DNA of 64,000 bases from Candidatus Delongbacteria bacterium (GTDB lineage: Bacteria > CAIWAD01), in the NCBI GenBank assembly GCA_041675285.1, contig JBAYTZ010000001.1:248001-312000 (forward strand). The letters are read 5' to 3'. The notes under the pieces are model-generated. The model saw nothing but the letters and a program-made list of their open reading frames with translations. It ran no database searches and had not been told where the DNA came from. How positions within the stretch are numbered: the first letter of the stretch is position 1; each line of letters opens with the position of its first letter. A program made the position numbers and the translations under genes. Below, piece by piece: positions 1 to 8,871 of this stretch.

Positions 1-300
1 CTGAGCATCGGCGCGAAGAGCCTGCCCAAAGAGCGGTTGGAAGTGCATCAGGGAGGAGCCAGCTTTGTGCTGGATGACTTCCTCAGCTTGAGTATTCACA
101 AAGGTGAATCAAGTGAAGTTCACAAACTAGCCGAGCAGGACAAGGGGCAAGTGGCGCAGTTTCGCGAATGGGAGGCTCTGCTGGGCGGGCGCCGTTCCGA
201 CCTGATGTTGGGTGCGGAAGCCCTGTGGGGCACGCGCCTGTCCATCCTGCTGGATCAGGCGGTCCAGGCAGGTCAAGCGACGGTGGAACCGGCTCTGTAA
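1..300 (+). CDS. Gfo/Idh/MocA-family oxidoreductase, C-terminal fragment
   Basis: The open frame enters from outside the window and ends at TAA 298-300, giving 99 residues. The segment EVHQGGASFVLDDF followed by a DKG...F motif matches the end of the C-terminal domain of sugar-type Gfo/Idh/MocA oxidoreductases, especially the long bi-domain form found in polysaccharide clusters beside heparinase-like genes. The NAD-binding domain is outside the window, so substrate and length cannot be judged. It would act in the cytoplasm on a sugar or sugar nucleotide. A flippase gene converges on it with a 54-base gap in which I see no terminator. Confidence 0.6.
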   Translation: MSIGAKSLPKERLEVHQGGASFVLDDFLSLSIHKGESSEVHKLAEQDKGQVAQFREWEALLGGRRSDLMLGAEALWGTRLSILLDQAVQAGQATVEPAL

Positions 301-354
301 ACGAGGAAGGACTCCACCCCCGGACGCCAGTCGAGCCCACGAGCCACGGATGGG

Positions 355-1800
355 TCAGGCAGCGAGTTTCAGTTTGCGGCGCAGGGCCAGCCAGGCCGGT
401 GGAAAGCGGTGCCATTCCTCACGATTCCACAGCAGCACCAATCCCCCAAATCCGAGCAGCAGGGGCAGCTTGGCCCATATTCCCAAGGCCAGCGCCGGTA
501 GCAGGGTCACCAGCACCACGCCCAGTCCAACCAGACTGAGCCCCAGTGCCGCAGCCATCGGATAAGGCATGGGGTTGTATTTCTTGACGAAGTAGTAAAA
601 CACCAGGTTGTTCAGGATATAGGACATGAAGGTGGATAGCGCGGCGCCCAGAATTCCATAGCGGGGAATCAACAGGATGTTGAAGACCAGATTGAACAGC
701 ATGGCGCAGGATCCCAGCACACCGGACAGTGCGCTGCGATTGACCAATTGCAACGGGATTTCGAACATCCGGTTGAGTCCGAAGGCCACAAAAGAGGCGA
801 TCAACGCCGGGTATGCCAGATAAGCTCCGTAGTACTTGGGGTTGGTCAACACCACCAGCGCTTCGGGTATCAATGCCGAACTGCAGACGATGATCAACAG
901 GCCGATGGATAGAAACACCCGCGTGATGCGCTTGAACATCGCCGGCAAATCCGGACTCGTTTGATATTCGAAGGCCGTGCGCGTCCAGGCGGCAATCACC
1001 GGCGAGATGACCATGAAGTTCAACCCGCCGGCGAACTTGTAAGCGATGGAATAGAGGCCGATCTGCTCGTAGGTGCTGTAGTGCTTGAGGAAGAATCGAT
1101 CACTGGAGCTGAGGATCCAGCCGGAAATGCTGGCCATGATCAAAGGCGCCCCAAAGCGCAAGATGCGCCTCAGGATTACGCGGTCGATCTGAAAGCGCAA
1201 ATCCTTGCCCAGAAACCAGATTAGCACACCGAGCTTGGGCACCAGGGAGACCAGAGCGGAGGCCAACAGGCCCAGAATGCCCCACTTGAATCCAGCGACA
1301 AACACGATGTTCAGGACCAGTGAGATCACCGTATAGCCGAGCTTGACCGTTACGTAGCGACGCGTTTCCCCTTTCAGCATCAACAGGCCACTTAGATAAT
1401 CCGTCGGCAAGGTCAGCGCCATGGTTCCGATCATCAACCGCATGTAGAGGGACGCATGCTCAAATTGAAAGAAAGCCTGCGACAGGCCGGGCGCCGCTAG
1501 CCACAATCCCAGGGATACGGGGAGAACCAGCAACATGATTCCAAACAAACCTGTATTCACTAGCACGGGACGTTCTGATTCCGGCATACTATGATAGAAG
1601 CGAAACAGCGCAGATGGGATGCCGGCAACAACCAGCAGACTGACGATGGTGATGACCACCTGCAGCATGTCCATCTTGCCGTAGTCGTCGGGGTTGATGT
1701 ATTGGACATACAACGGGACCAGGAGCATGCCCAGCACCCGTCCGCCCATGTTGGCCATGGAGAAGAGCAGGGTGTCCGTGAACACGCGCTTGAGCGACAT
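355..1800 (-). CDS. Polysaccharide flippase (Wzx/MATE-like, oligosaccharide transporter)
   Basis: The 481-residue protein is almost wholly hydrophobic, with about 12-14 membrane segments. The N-terminal pattern (TLLFSMANMGGRVLGMLLVP followed by a D-Y-G turn) is typical of the polysaccharide biosynthesis/flippase family. It should move lipid-linked repeat units across the inner membrane. The open frame extends upstream, but ATG 1800 is preferred: an AGAAAGGA Shine-Dalgarno lies just upstream and the protein then begins with the conserved first helix. The gene is divergent from the ExeA-like gene at 2021, with a shared upstream region of 220 bases. Confidence 0.88.
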   Translation of the reverse strand: MSLKRVFTDTLLFSMANMGGRVLGMLLVPLYVQYINPDDYGKMDMLQVVITIVSLLVVAGIPSALFRFYHSMPESERPVLVNTGLFGIMLLVLPVSLGLWLAAPGLSQAFFQFEHASLYMRLMIGTMALTLPTDYLSGLLMLKGETRRYVTVKLGYTVISLVLNIVFVAGFKWGILGLLASALVSLVPKLGVLIWFLGKDLRFQIDRVILRRILRFGAPLIMASISGWILSSSDRFFLKHYSTYEQIGLYSIAYKFAGGLNFMVISPVIAAWTRTAFEYQTSPDLPAMFKRITRVFLSIGLLIIVCSSALIPEALVVLTNPKYYGAYLAYPALIASFVAFGLNRMFEIPLQLVNRSALSGVLGSCAMLFNLVFNILLIPRYGILGAALSTFMSYILNNLVFYYFVKKYNPMPYPMAAALGLSLVGLGVVLVTLLPALALGIWAKLPLLLGFGGLVLLWNREEWHRFPPAWLALRRKLKLAA

Positions 1801-2020
1801 GCGGGGTCCTTTCTTGTGGACTTCAACCGAAACCGTCAGAGTCTGGGACGCAAGGCAAGCTGCAAGATAGGAAGGCCCCGGTCGTAGTTTTTGGCGACAA
1901 GCTGTTGAACTGAGCGTCGGAGGCGACCGATAGTTTGAAGGCGTTCTTCGCGGACGGGCCAGTTGGCAAGCTGCCGGAAATGAGACACATTGCCTGCCCA
2001 CGGAGGAAGGGAGGACAACC
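1801..2020. promoter_or_regulatory. Divergent intergenic region between flippase and ExeA-like gene
   Basis: These 220 bases separate two divergent genes and must hold both start regions. A GGAGG-rich Shine-Dalgarno lies just before the ATG at 2021 and AGAAAGGA lies before the ATG at 1800. I see no convincing -35/-10 pair or operator, so promoter positions are left open. Confidence 0.3.
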
Positions 2021-3394
2021 ATGGTGAACAACTACTTCAACTTGGCAGAGGACCCCTTCTCCGTCACCAGCGATGCCCGCTTCTTTTTCAATTCCGAAGG
2101 TCACGAAGAGGCGCTGGCCCATTTGGTCTTCGGACTGAAACAACGCAAGGGTTTCATGGCGCTTACGGGAGAAGTGGGGGCGGGGAAAACCACCCTGCTG
2201 AATGCCCTGCTGGACCAGTTGGATGCCAATTGGAAACACGCCTTCCTCTACAACAGCAAAGTCAGCTTCCTGGAGTTGCTCCGCTTCGTCCTCTACGATT
2301 TGGGCGTGGAGGATCCACCGGAGCAGAAGGTGGAGTGCATCCGGGCCCTGAACTCCTTCCTGTTGCAATCTTCCGATGCCGGCCACGAAGTGGTCATCAT
2401 CATCGATGAAGCGCAGAACCTGAGCGAGGATACGCTGGAGGAGATCCGGCTGCTGTCCAACCTCGAGACCTATTCGCGCAAGCTGTTGCAGATCGTGTTC
2501 GCCGGGCAGCCCGAGTTCGGTGGCGTGCTAAACAGCCCCAAACTGCAACAGCTCAATCAGCGGGTGGCCATCCGCTACCATTTGGGGGCCCTGAAGCCCG
2601 CGGAGACGGAGGAGTACATCCAGCACCGCCTGCGGGTGGCCGGCGCTGCCGACGCCTCGATCTTCCAACCCGCCGCCCTGAGACTGATCCACGGCGCCAC
2701 CCGCGGCATTCCGCGCCTGATCAACCAAGTCTGCAGTGTGGCCCTGCTTCAGGCGGCCCTGGCCTCCAAGCGCCGAGTGAGCGAAGAGATGGTGCGACAC
2801 GTGCTGGAAACGGAATTCAGCAGCCACGGGGAAGTGGCGGGCGGCCTGCGGGCCCCGGCAGCCGCGTCCGCGGGATGGCTTTCTTGGAAGGGCGTGGCGG
2901 CAGTCCTGGGTCTGGCGCTGGCCGGTCTCAGCGTGGTGCTGGTGCTCAGGTGGGATCGAGCGCCGGACCCGGCACCGATTGCGTCCGGCCCAGTGGATTC
3001 CCGTCCCGCGGTTGTCGGGGATGAGCCCGGGCTGGTGGCGGAGGATCAGCCTATCCAGGCGGCAGTGCCGGTCCCTGAATCGGCCCCCGCTCCGCAAGCG
3101 CGGGTTGAGGCTCCGCCCGCCGTGCCGGAGGAGCAGCTCGTGCGAGCGCAGTCATCGCACCCGGCAACCGGGTCGAAGCTGGCCACCGATTGGAAGACAG
3201 AGACTGTGCTGGTGGGGCCAGGCGAGTCCATCTCCTACATCTTGCAGCGCCGCTATGGCCAAGCCAGCTGGGACATGGTTCAGGTCGTGATGCAATTGAA
3301 TCCAAGTTTGACGAACCCCGACATCATTCAGCGCGGGACCTTGTTGAGTATCCCGCTGTTCACCACCACGAAAGCGGCGGAGACCCTGCCATGA
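2021..3394 (+). CDS. ExeA-like AAA ATPase with transmembrane segment and C-terminal LysM domain
   Basis: The 457-residue protein starts like the ExeA/GspA family (YFNLAEDPFSVTSDARFFF). Walker A GEVGAGKT is at residues 50-57 and Walker B VVIIIDEAQ at about 124-132. A hydrophobic segment at about 287-308 is followed by a Pro/Ala-rich linker and a LysM-like domain at about 395-450, so the ATPase is predicted cytoplasmic and the LysM part periplasmic, where it could bind peptidoglycan. Related ATPases occur in exopolysaccharide loci, including exosortase-associated ones, but no exosortase is visible here. The stop overlaps the next start by ATGA (3391-3394), which suggests translational coupling to the lipoprotein gene. 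Confidence 0.85.
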   Translation: MVNNYFNLAEDPFSVTSDARFFFNSEGHEEALAHLVFGLKQRKGFMALTGEVGAGKTTLLNALLDQLDANWKHAFLYNSKVSFLELLRFVLYDLGVEDPPEQKVECIRALNSFLLQSSDAGHEVVIIIDEAQNLSEDTLEEIRLLSNLETYSRKLLQIVFAGQPEFGGVLNSPKLQQLNQRVAIRYHLGALKPAETEEYIQHRLRVAGAADASIFQPAALRLIHGATRGIPRLINQVCSVALLQAALASKRRVSEEMVRHVLETEFSSHGEVAGGLRAPAAASAGWLSWKGVAAVLGLALAGLSVVLVLRWDRAPDPAPIASGPVDSRPAVVGDEPGLVAEDQPIQAAVPVPESAPAPQARVEAPPAVPEEQLVRAQSSHPATGSKLATDWKTETVLVGPGESISYILQRRYGQASWDMVQVVMQLNPSLTNPDIIQRGTLLSIPLFTTTKAAETLP

Positions 3395-4425
3395 TCCGAA
3401 AGTTGACCCGAATGCTGCTGCTGCTTCCCCTGTTGGGTTGCTCCTGCAGTGACGATGAGGGGGAAAATCGAGTCTCCTGGAGCTTCCCGGATTCCATCAC
3501 GGAAGACTTGGCTCCGCCCGCCAACAGCGACATCGTGCTGGAGAACAGCGTGTTGATTCCTGCCAACGTTTCGCTAACCCTTTTGCCGGGCACCAAGCTC
3601 ATTTTCGCCAACAACAGCACACTGCAAGTGCGAGGCAATCTGGTTGTTGATGGCCCGGTCGAGATGGCAGCTCGAAATTCGGCCGAATTGGATTGGTCCT
3701 TCATTGTCAGTCCGAGTGATGGGATCAGCTGTCAGATAGAAGATTTGCAGGCCAATGGCGGAAACCCGGCCTTGTGGCTCCAAGGCGGAAGCCCGCAAGT
3801 GGATGGATTCACGGCGTCTAACTCTGCTCTGCCGTTAAAAATCAGCTCACCCACGGGCGGACTTGTTCAACGGGTTTCACTGCGATCCACTGGACGAACC
3901 GGCGCGGGTTTGGATGCCATTGACGGTTCTGCACTCGTTGTTGACGACTTGCAGATACAGGGATTTGAAAATGGGATCCAGCTAAATAATTGTTCGATCA
4001 CCATACGGAACGCCCTCGTGCAGGATTGCAGCATTGGTATGTACTTGTCGCATGGAATGGGTCGGCTTGAGTACAGCACTTTTAAAAACTGCATTTACGG
4101 CTGTCGTTACGTGTACACGTCGTCAACCGATTTGTATCGCGTACAATTCCAGGATATGACAAATGGCGTGCAACTGCATGCCTTTGCGTTGGTGACCGAC
4201 TTCGACGAATTGAATTTCATTAACACGCCGATCGCGTTTCGGTATCTGCCGGATGCCGCTGAGTATACACCACCGCGGACTATTGATGTGACGGGATGCT
4301 ACTTTGGCACAGCAGATAGTTCCACAATTACGGGCATGCTCGTGGATGCTGTTGACCTGGGGGGAAATGTAGATACCTTGAGGTTCATGCCATTTGCCAC
4401 GAGTCCTTGGTCTGTCGTTCCCTGA
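3391..4425 (+). CDS. Lipoprotein with parallel beta-helix-like repeats
   Basis: The chosen start, ATG 3391, overlaps the preceding stop and gives 344 residues beginning with a lipoprotein signal: a Leu-rich core and lipobox LLGC with the acylated Cys at residue 17. The body has regularly spaced Ile/Val/Leu and Asn turns (for example LTLLPGTKLIFANNSTLQV, then LVVDGPVEM), the look of a right-handed parallel beta-helix such as pectate-lyase or periplasmic carbohydrate-binding folds. No catalytic triad can be assigned. Being translationally coupled to the ExeA-like gene and upstream of the export lipoprotein suggests an envelope role in polysaccharide export or modification. Base composition is more AT-rich than its neighbours from about 3600 to 4400. 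Confidence 0.7.
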   Translation: MIRKLTRMLLLLPLLGCSCSDDEGENRVSWSFPDSITEDLAPPANSDIVLENSVLIPANVSLTLLPGTKLIFANNSTLQVRGNLVVDGPVEMAARNSAELDWSFIVSPSDGISCQIEDLQANGGNPALWLQGGSPQVDGFTASNSALPLKISSPTGGLVQRVSLRSTGRTGAGLDAIDGSALVVDDLQIQGFENGIQLNNCSITIRNALVQDCSIGMYLSHGMGRLEYSTFKNCIYGCRYVYTSSTDLYRVQFQDMTNGVQLHAFALVTDFDELNFINTPIAFRYLPDAAEYTPPRTIDVTGCYFGTADSSTITGMLVDAVDLGGNVDTLRFMPFATSPWSVVP

Positions 4426-4606
4426 GGCGAATGGAGTTGAAAACTGGATTTACATCGATCCCCCGCCGATAGGATCTGATGGCCGAACCGGGGTAGCTTT
4501 GCGTATGGGGACATGCAACACCGACAGTACTACATTGTCACAGTTGATGCGGCAAAGTCAGTGCCCCCCTGGAAAGCATGACCAACAACCGAGGGTGGGA
4601 GCCACA

Positions 4607-5371
4607 ATGCTCACACGACGAATTGCTCTATCGCTGGCCTTGATCCTGGTGGGTTTGGGTCTCAGTTCTTGCGCAATCAAATCCCGCAAGACCCTGGAGG
4701 CCGCGGCGCCGCAGCCCCAGGAGTCTGAGGCTCTGGCTCCAGGCCCCTTGGCGGAGGTGTCGCTGGATCAGCCCTACCTGATCCGGTTCGGGGATCAACT
4801 CAGTCTGCAAGTGGCTGGCCAGGATGACAGCCGGCTGATGGTCGTGGTCCGCCCGGATGGCCGGGTTTCCCTGCCCTATCTGGGTGAAGTAGATGTGGCT
4901 GGCAAGACGATCCCCTTTCTGCAGCAGGAGGCGGAACGCGCGTTCGCCCATCAGTTTCGCGATCCGCTCGTCTTCGTGAACGTGGCTCAAATGGCCCCGC
5001 ACCGCCTCTATGTGTTTGGTGAGGTGAACAAGCCGGGCATGGTGGAGAGCGAATCGACGCTCAACGTCATCCAATTGCTGGCCATGGCCGGCGGACCGAC
5101 GGCGGGCGCAGAGCTGCGCAGTTTGGTCGTCATTGACGAAATGGGCGATGGGCACAAGCGCATCCGCTTGCTGGACATCACTTCGGAAGATCCAAACGAG
5201 CTGTTGAAAATCTCCATGGAACAGATCGACAGCTTCGACATTGTCATCGTGCCGCGCCGCCTGATCACGGAAGTGGGACAGTTTGTGCGGGACTACGTCA
5301 ACGTCTTCCTTCCCCCCATCGACACCTATCTGCGTGGTCGCTACTACTGGACGATAGAGGGGAACAACTAA
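4607..5371 (+). CDS. Polysaccharide export lipoprotein (Wza/OPX-like)
   Basis: The start is ATG 4607, with GGGTGGGAG upstream. It yields a 254-residue protein with lipobox LSSC (Cys 22). Residues about 50-130 match the polysaccharide export domain (YLIRFGDQLSLQV, then a VRPDGRVSLPYLGEV motif), followed by an SLBB-type domain beginning at YVFGEVNKPG. A C-terminal amphipathic stretch ending YLRGRYYWTIEGNN could form the outer-membrane helix seen in Wza. It should form the outer-membrane exit channel. It partners the Wzz-like protein whose ATG overlaps its TAA by one base at 5371. The 180 bases between 4426 and 4606 show no recognised element. Confidence 0.88.
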   Translation: MLTRRIALSLALILVGLGLSSCAIKSRKTLEAAAPQPQESEALAPGPLAEVSLDQPYLIRFGDQLSLQVAGQDDSRLMVVVRPDGRVSLPYLGEVDVAGKTIPFLQQEAERAFAHQFRDPLVFVNVAQMAPHRLYVFGEVNKPGMVESESTLNVIQLLAMAGGPTAGAELRSLVVIDEMGDGHKRIRLLDITSEDPNELLKISMEQIDSFDIVIVPRRLITEVGQFVRDYVNVFLPPIDTYLRGRYYWTIEGNN

Positions 5372-6735
5372 TGGCCACTCTGGCAAAACGGTCCTCGTTC
5401 TCCACGTTGGACTTCCTCATCATCCTTTTCAAGCACTTTCGGTTGATCGTTGCCATTGTGCTGGTCAGCACGGCCATCACGGCCCTGCTCATGCTGCGCG
5501 CGCCGGACGTCTTCGAAGCCCAAGTTGGAATCGTGTTCAACACCACGTCCAACATCCGGTTGACGGAGAAGGACCGCAGCCTGGGCAGCATCTCCCTAAG
5601 GGAGACCATGAACTCGGAAACGGAGTACCTGCTGTCCAGCGCCGTGTTGGAGAAAACCTACGAACTGACCTATCCCGAACGCTATGCGGCAATGGATCCC
5701 AAAGAGCGGCTGCGCACGGTGGGGGCCATTCGCGGCAAGATCAGCGGACTTCCCAAGCGGAACACCACCATCATTGAGGTGAAGTACCGTTCCCAGGATC
5801 CGGAAGAGGCCAGTCGCTTTCTCAACAATCTGGTTCAGGCCCAGCAGGAGCTGAAGTCCCAGCGCGATCCGGGTGCCACGGGCATGCTGCAAGACAAGAT
5901 CCAGGCCACGCGCGCCGATTTGGACTCGATCAACCTCTTGGTGAACGAGGTGCAACTCTCCTCCCAGGTCTACAGTTCGGATCGGCAAATCGCCGTGTTG
6001 GTGGATACCAACAGCCTGCTGCAGAACCAACAGCGGGAGTTGCAACAGCGCATTCTGGAACAACAACTGGTGGCCGCGCGCTATGCCGATTTCCTGGCCC
6101 GCAAGCCGGACATCAGCCACATCGCATTGCCCGATGACAACTCCGTGCTGAGGAGCATCCAGGAACGTTTCGTGGCCTTGCAGGATCGGCAGCGCTCGTT
6201 ACAGGGCACCTACAGCGATGACAGCGTGGAGCTTCAAGCCCTGGTGACCAGCCTGTCCGCCGTAAGGGAAGAGTTTTTCCAAGTGATGGCCTCCAGCGCC
6301 GCTGCGGCAGGCCAACAGCTGCAACTGGTGGAGCAGAAGACCCGCGTGCTCCTCGAGAAGCTGCGGCGGAACGAGGCGGACCTGACCCGCTTTCCGGAGG
6401 TCAATTCCCGCCTGGGTGCGCTGTTGCAGTATCGCGAAGGAGTCAACGACCTGCTCCGCGTGCTGTACCGTCAACAAAGCGAGTATGACTTGTCGGTGAT
6501 CGGGGACCGGGCCAATCAGACCCTTGAGATGATCAATCCGGCGCTGGTTCCGCAGCAACCGGTGGCTCCGCGCCGAGTGTTGCAGACGGCCATCGTGTTC
6601 TTCATGTCCCTGCTTGCTTCCATCACCCTGGCCTACGTGCTGGAGCTGAGCTCGGGCGTGTTCGAGACGGCCCAGGCCGTGGAGGATAGCCTGGGTGCCC
6701 CAGTGATCTGCACAATCCGGCAGAAACGAAACTAG
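5371..6735 (+). CDS. Wzz-type polysaccharide co-polymerase / chain-length determinant
   Basis: The 454-residue protein has one transmembrane segment at about 20-42 and another at about 404-424 (IVFFMSLLASITLAYVLEL). Between them lies a long periplasmic part rich in Gln/Glu/Leu that should form coiled coils from about 160 to 380. This is the layout of PCP-2 co-polymerases that set chain length and bridge to the Wza-type channel. The kinase domain is not fused; an ATPase-like protein is encoded 11 bases downstream. The protein ends just after the second membrane segment, as in systems with a separate kinase. Confidence 0.87.
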   Translation: MATLAKRSSFSTLDFLIILFKHFRLIVAIVLVSTAITALLMLRAPDVFEAQVGIVFNTTSNIRLTEKDRSLGSISLRETMNSETEYLLSSAVLEKTYELTYPERYAAMDPKERLRTVGAIRGKISGLPKRNTTIIEVKYRSQDPEEASRFLNNLVQAQQELKSQRDPGATGMLQDKIQATRADLDSINLLVNEVQLSSQVYSSDRQIAVLVDTNSLLQNQQRELQQRILEQQLVAARYADFLARKPDISHIALPDDNSVLRSIQERFVALQDRQRSLQGTYSDDSVELQALVTSLSAVREEFFQVMASSAAAAGQQLQLVEQKTRVLLEKLRRNEADLTRFPEVNSRLGALLQYREGVNDLLRVLYRQQSEYDLSVIGDRANQTLEMINPALVPQQPVAPRRVLQTAIVFFMSLLASITLAYVLELSSGVFETAQAVEDSLGAPVICTIRQKRN

Positions 6736-6746
6736 CGGAGTCCGCC

Positions 6747-7490
6747 ATGTCCGTCTATCGCGACGCCTTGAAAAAGGTAGATGAGAAACAGGCCGCCGCA
6801 CCGACCGGGCCTTTCCCGCCCGTGACAAGTCCGGAAACCGGCGAATTTGATTCCATCGACCGCGAGTTCATTGGGCTGGTGGATCACGTGATCCAGCACA
6901 ATCACAGTTTGGTCGGATTCACCACGGCCTACAGTGGGGACGGTGCCTCCTACGTCAGCCATTCCTTCGCCCGCAACCTGGCCAAGCATTTTGGTGTCTT
7001 CCGCAGTGAAGCGCCGGATAATCGCCAAGTGCTGTTGGTGGATTTCACCTGCACGGACCCGGCCCGGCTGGGCCTCCCGGCGGACCACACCCTGGCGGCC
7101 TATTTCCAGAACCCGGGCCCCAGTTTGGCCCCCTTCGTCGTGTCCAACCGCATCGAGGGTGTGGATTACCTCCCCGTGGGACATGGTCCCAATGGTCCGC
7201 TGGATTTGGTGGCCTCGATCACGCGCTACCGCGTGGAGACGCGCTTGTTCAATCCCTGGGAATTCGTGGTCTTCGACTGTCCGCCGGTCCACAGCCACTA
7301 CGAGACCTATGTGCTGAGCCGCCAATTGAACGCCATCTACCTGGTGGTGAAGCACGCGTCCACCAAGGTGGAGCTGGCCCTCAAGGCTGGCGAGATTCTT
7401 CAAGGCAGCGGCAACTTCGCCGGCGTGGTCCTCAACGGGCGCAAACACCGGATTCCAGACTGGCTCTACCGGCGCATGCAGGCCCGGTGA
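6747..7490 (+). CDS. CpsD/BY-kinase-like P-loop protein with degenerate Walker A
   Basis: The 247-residue protein occupies the usual place of the cytoplasmic tyrosine autokinase partner of the co-polymerase. Walker A' (VLLVDFTCTDPAR, about 94-106) and Walker B (EFVVFDCPP, about 172-180) are recognisable. The expected Walker A is AYSGDGAS at 61-68, in which the nucleotide-binding Lys and following Thr/Ser pattern are replaced by Ala-Ser. No Tyr-rich C-terminal cluster is present; the protein ends RIPDWLYRRMQAR. It may therefore be a non-catalytic or weakly nucleotide-binding regulator of the Wzz-like partner. It is probably in one operon with its neighbours. Confidence 0.78.
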   Translation: MSVYRDALKKVDEKQAAAPTGPFPPVTSPETGEFDSIDREFIGLVDHVIQHNHSLVGFTTAYSGDGASYVSHSFARNLAKHFGVFRSEAPDNRQVLLVDFTCTDPARLGLPADHTLAAYFQNPGPSLAPFVVSNRIEGVDYLPVGHGPNGPLDLVASITRYRVETRLFNPWEFVVFDCPPVHSHYETYVLSRQLNAIYLVVKHASTKVELALKAGEILQGSGNFAGVVLNGRKHRIPDWLYRRMQAR

Positions 7491-7503
7491 GCGGGCTTCG
7501 CCC

Positions 7504-8871
7504 ATGAAGGTCCTCGCCGCCCTCCTCACTATCACGGCCCTGGTAGGCGCCCTGGTCCTGAACCTCGCCTATCTCTATCCCATTCTGGGCGCGCTGCTGC
7601 TGGGTCTGTTCATTCTGCTCAAACTGGACCACCTCTTTCTGGGCCTGCTGCTGGCAGCGGAAGGCTTCGTGTTCGGGGCCCTGGGGTACGGCGCCAACAC
7701 CCTGTTGGGTCTGCGCGTGGGCTACTCCGATCTGTTGCTGCTGGGCTTGGCCATCGCGGCTCTGATCCGCATGGCCATCAATCGGGACCCGCCCGAAGGT
7801 CAATCCCGCACCCTGGTCCTGTTCTTCGTGTGGATGCTGCTGTTTGCCGTGAATGTGGCCGTTCATCCGGACGTGATGGAGGCCGGTCTTTCCAAGTTTC
7901 AGCTCTTTTGCGTTGATCCCTTCCTGATTTTCCTGGTGGGAACGCGCAGCCTGGATCGCCGCGACCGGCTGGAGACGGCATTGATCGCGCTGGCTCTGGT
8001 GGCCCTCCCACTGGGTTTGATGGTTGCCAAGAACTGGGTGGCCGCCGGCTTGCGCTCCGATGATGCCGTGCTGGATGCCAACACCCTGCGCGAGGCCACG
8101 CTGGACACCACCTTCATGTTCAGCAACAAAAACATCAGCGCCTCCATGTTCGCTGCCCTGACCCCCCTGTTCCTGGGGGCCGCCGGGGCTCTACGTTCTA
8201 CGTTGGGCCGGATTGTCTGCGGATTGGCAGCGGCCACGGGGGCCGCGGTGGTGTTCCTGGCGCTCTCGCGCGGCAGTCTGGTCGCCTTGGCCGTGGGCCT
8301 GTTGGTGTACGGTGGGCTGGGCCTGCGCTCGCGCAAGACTTTTGCCATTGTGGGCGTCGTGTCGGCGGCCGTGCTGACCGCCGTGCTGGCCCAGGTGGGG
8401 CTCCTGGAACCCATCCTGGCCCGCTTCCAGGAAAGCACCGACTTCAATCGGCTGGAGTTGCTGCGCAGCAGCCTGAGCATGCTGGCAGACTACCCCTTGA
8501 CGGGCATCGGGATGAGCGAATTCAGCTTCCTCGAAATGCTGTACTTCCACTCCCAATCCGACGTCAACTTGGTGCATCCGCACAACAGCTTTCTACAGAT
8601 GGCCGTTTTTGGCGGAATCCCGCTCTTCCTAGCCTTTTTCGGCGTGCTCGTGTCGGCCTTGTGGGGTGGAAAGCGCGAACCGGCTGAGGATCCCGACTGG
8701 CGCCGCATGCAAGTCGCGTCGCTGGCCAGTGTGGTGGTCTTCCTGGTCAACATGTTGACGGACTTCATCTACTTCAACAGCATCAGCTGCTTCACGTTCT
8801 GGATATTGGTGAGTGTTTACGCATCATCAGGCCTTTGGGTGAAACAACAAACCGAGTCATCTGCAACATGA
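7504..8871 (+). CDS. O-antigen ligase/polymerase-like membrane protein (Wzy/WaaL family)
   Basis: The 455-residue polytopic protein has about 10-12 hydrophobic segments. A conserved loop near residues 355-375 contains VHPHNSFLQMAVFGGIP, the hallmark of the O-antigen ligase/polymerase family in which the HN.FL motif lies in a large periplasmic loop. In this setting, beside flippase, co-polymerase and export genes, it most likely polymerises repeat units, although ligation to a carrier cannot be excluded. Start ATG 7504 lies 13 bases after the preceding stop. Its TGA overlaps the ATG of the ATP-grasp gene (ATGA, 8868-8871). Confidence 0.83.
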   Translation: MKVLAALLTITALVGALVLNLAYLYPILGALLLGLFILLKLDHLFLGLLLAAEGFVFGALGYGANTLLGLRVGYSDLLLLGLAIAALIRMAINRDPPEGQSRTLVLFFVWMLLFAVNVAVHPDVMEAGLSKFQLFCVDPFLIFLVGTRSLDRRDRLETALIALALVALPLGLMVAKNWVAAGLRSDDAVLDANTLREATLDTTFMFSNKNISASMFAALTPLFLGAAGALRSTLGRIVCGLAAATGAAVVFLALSRGSLVALAVGLLVYGGLGLRSRKTFAIVGVVSAAVLTAVLAQVGLLEPILARFQESTDFNRLELLRSSLSMLADYPLTGIGMSEFSFLEMLYFHSQSDVNLVHPHNSFLQMAVFGGIPLFLAFFGVLVSALWGGKREPAEDPDWRRMQVASLASVVVFLVNMLTDFIYFNSISCFTFWILVSVYASSGLWVKQQTESSAT

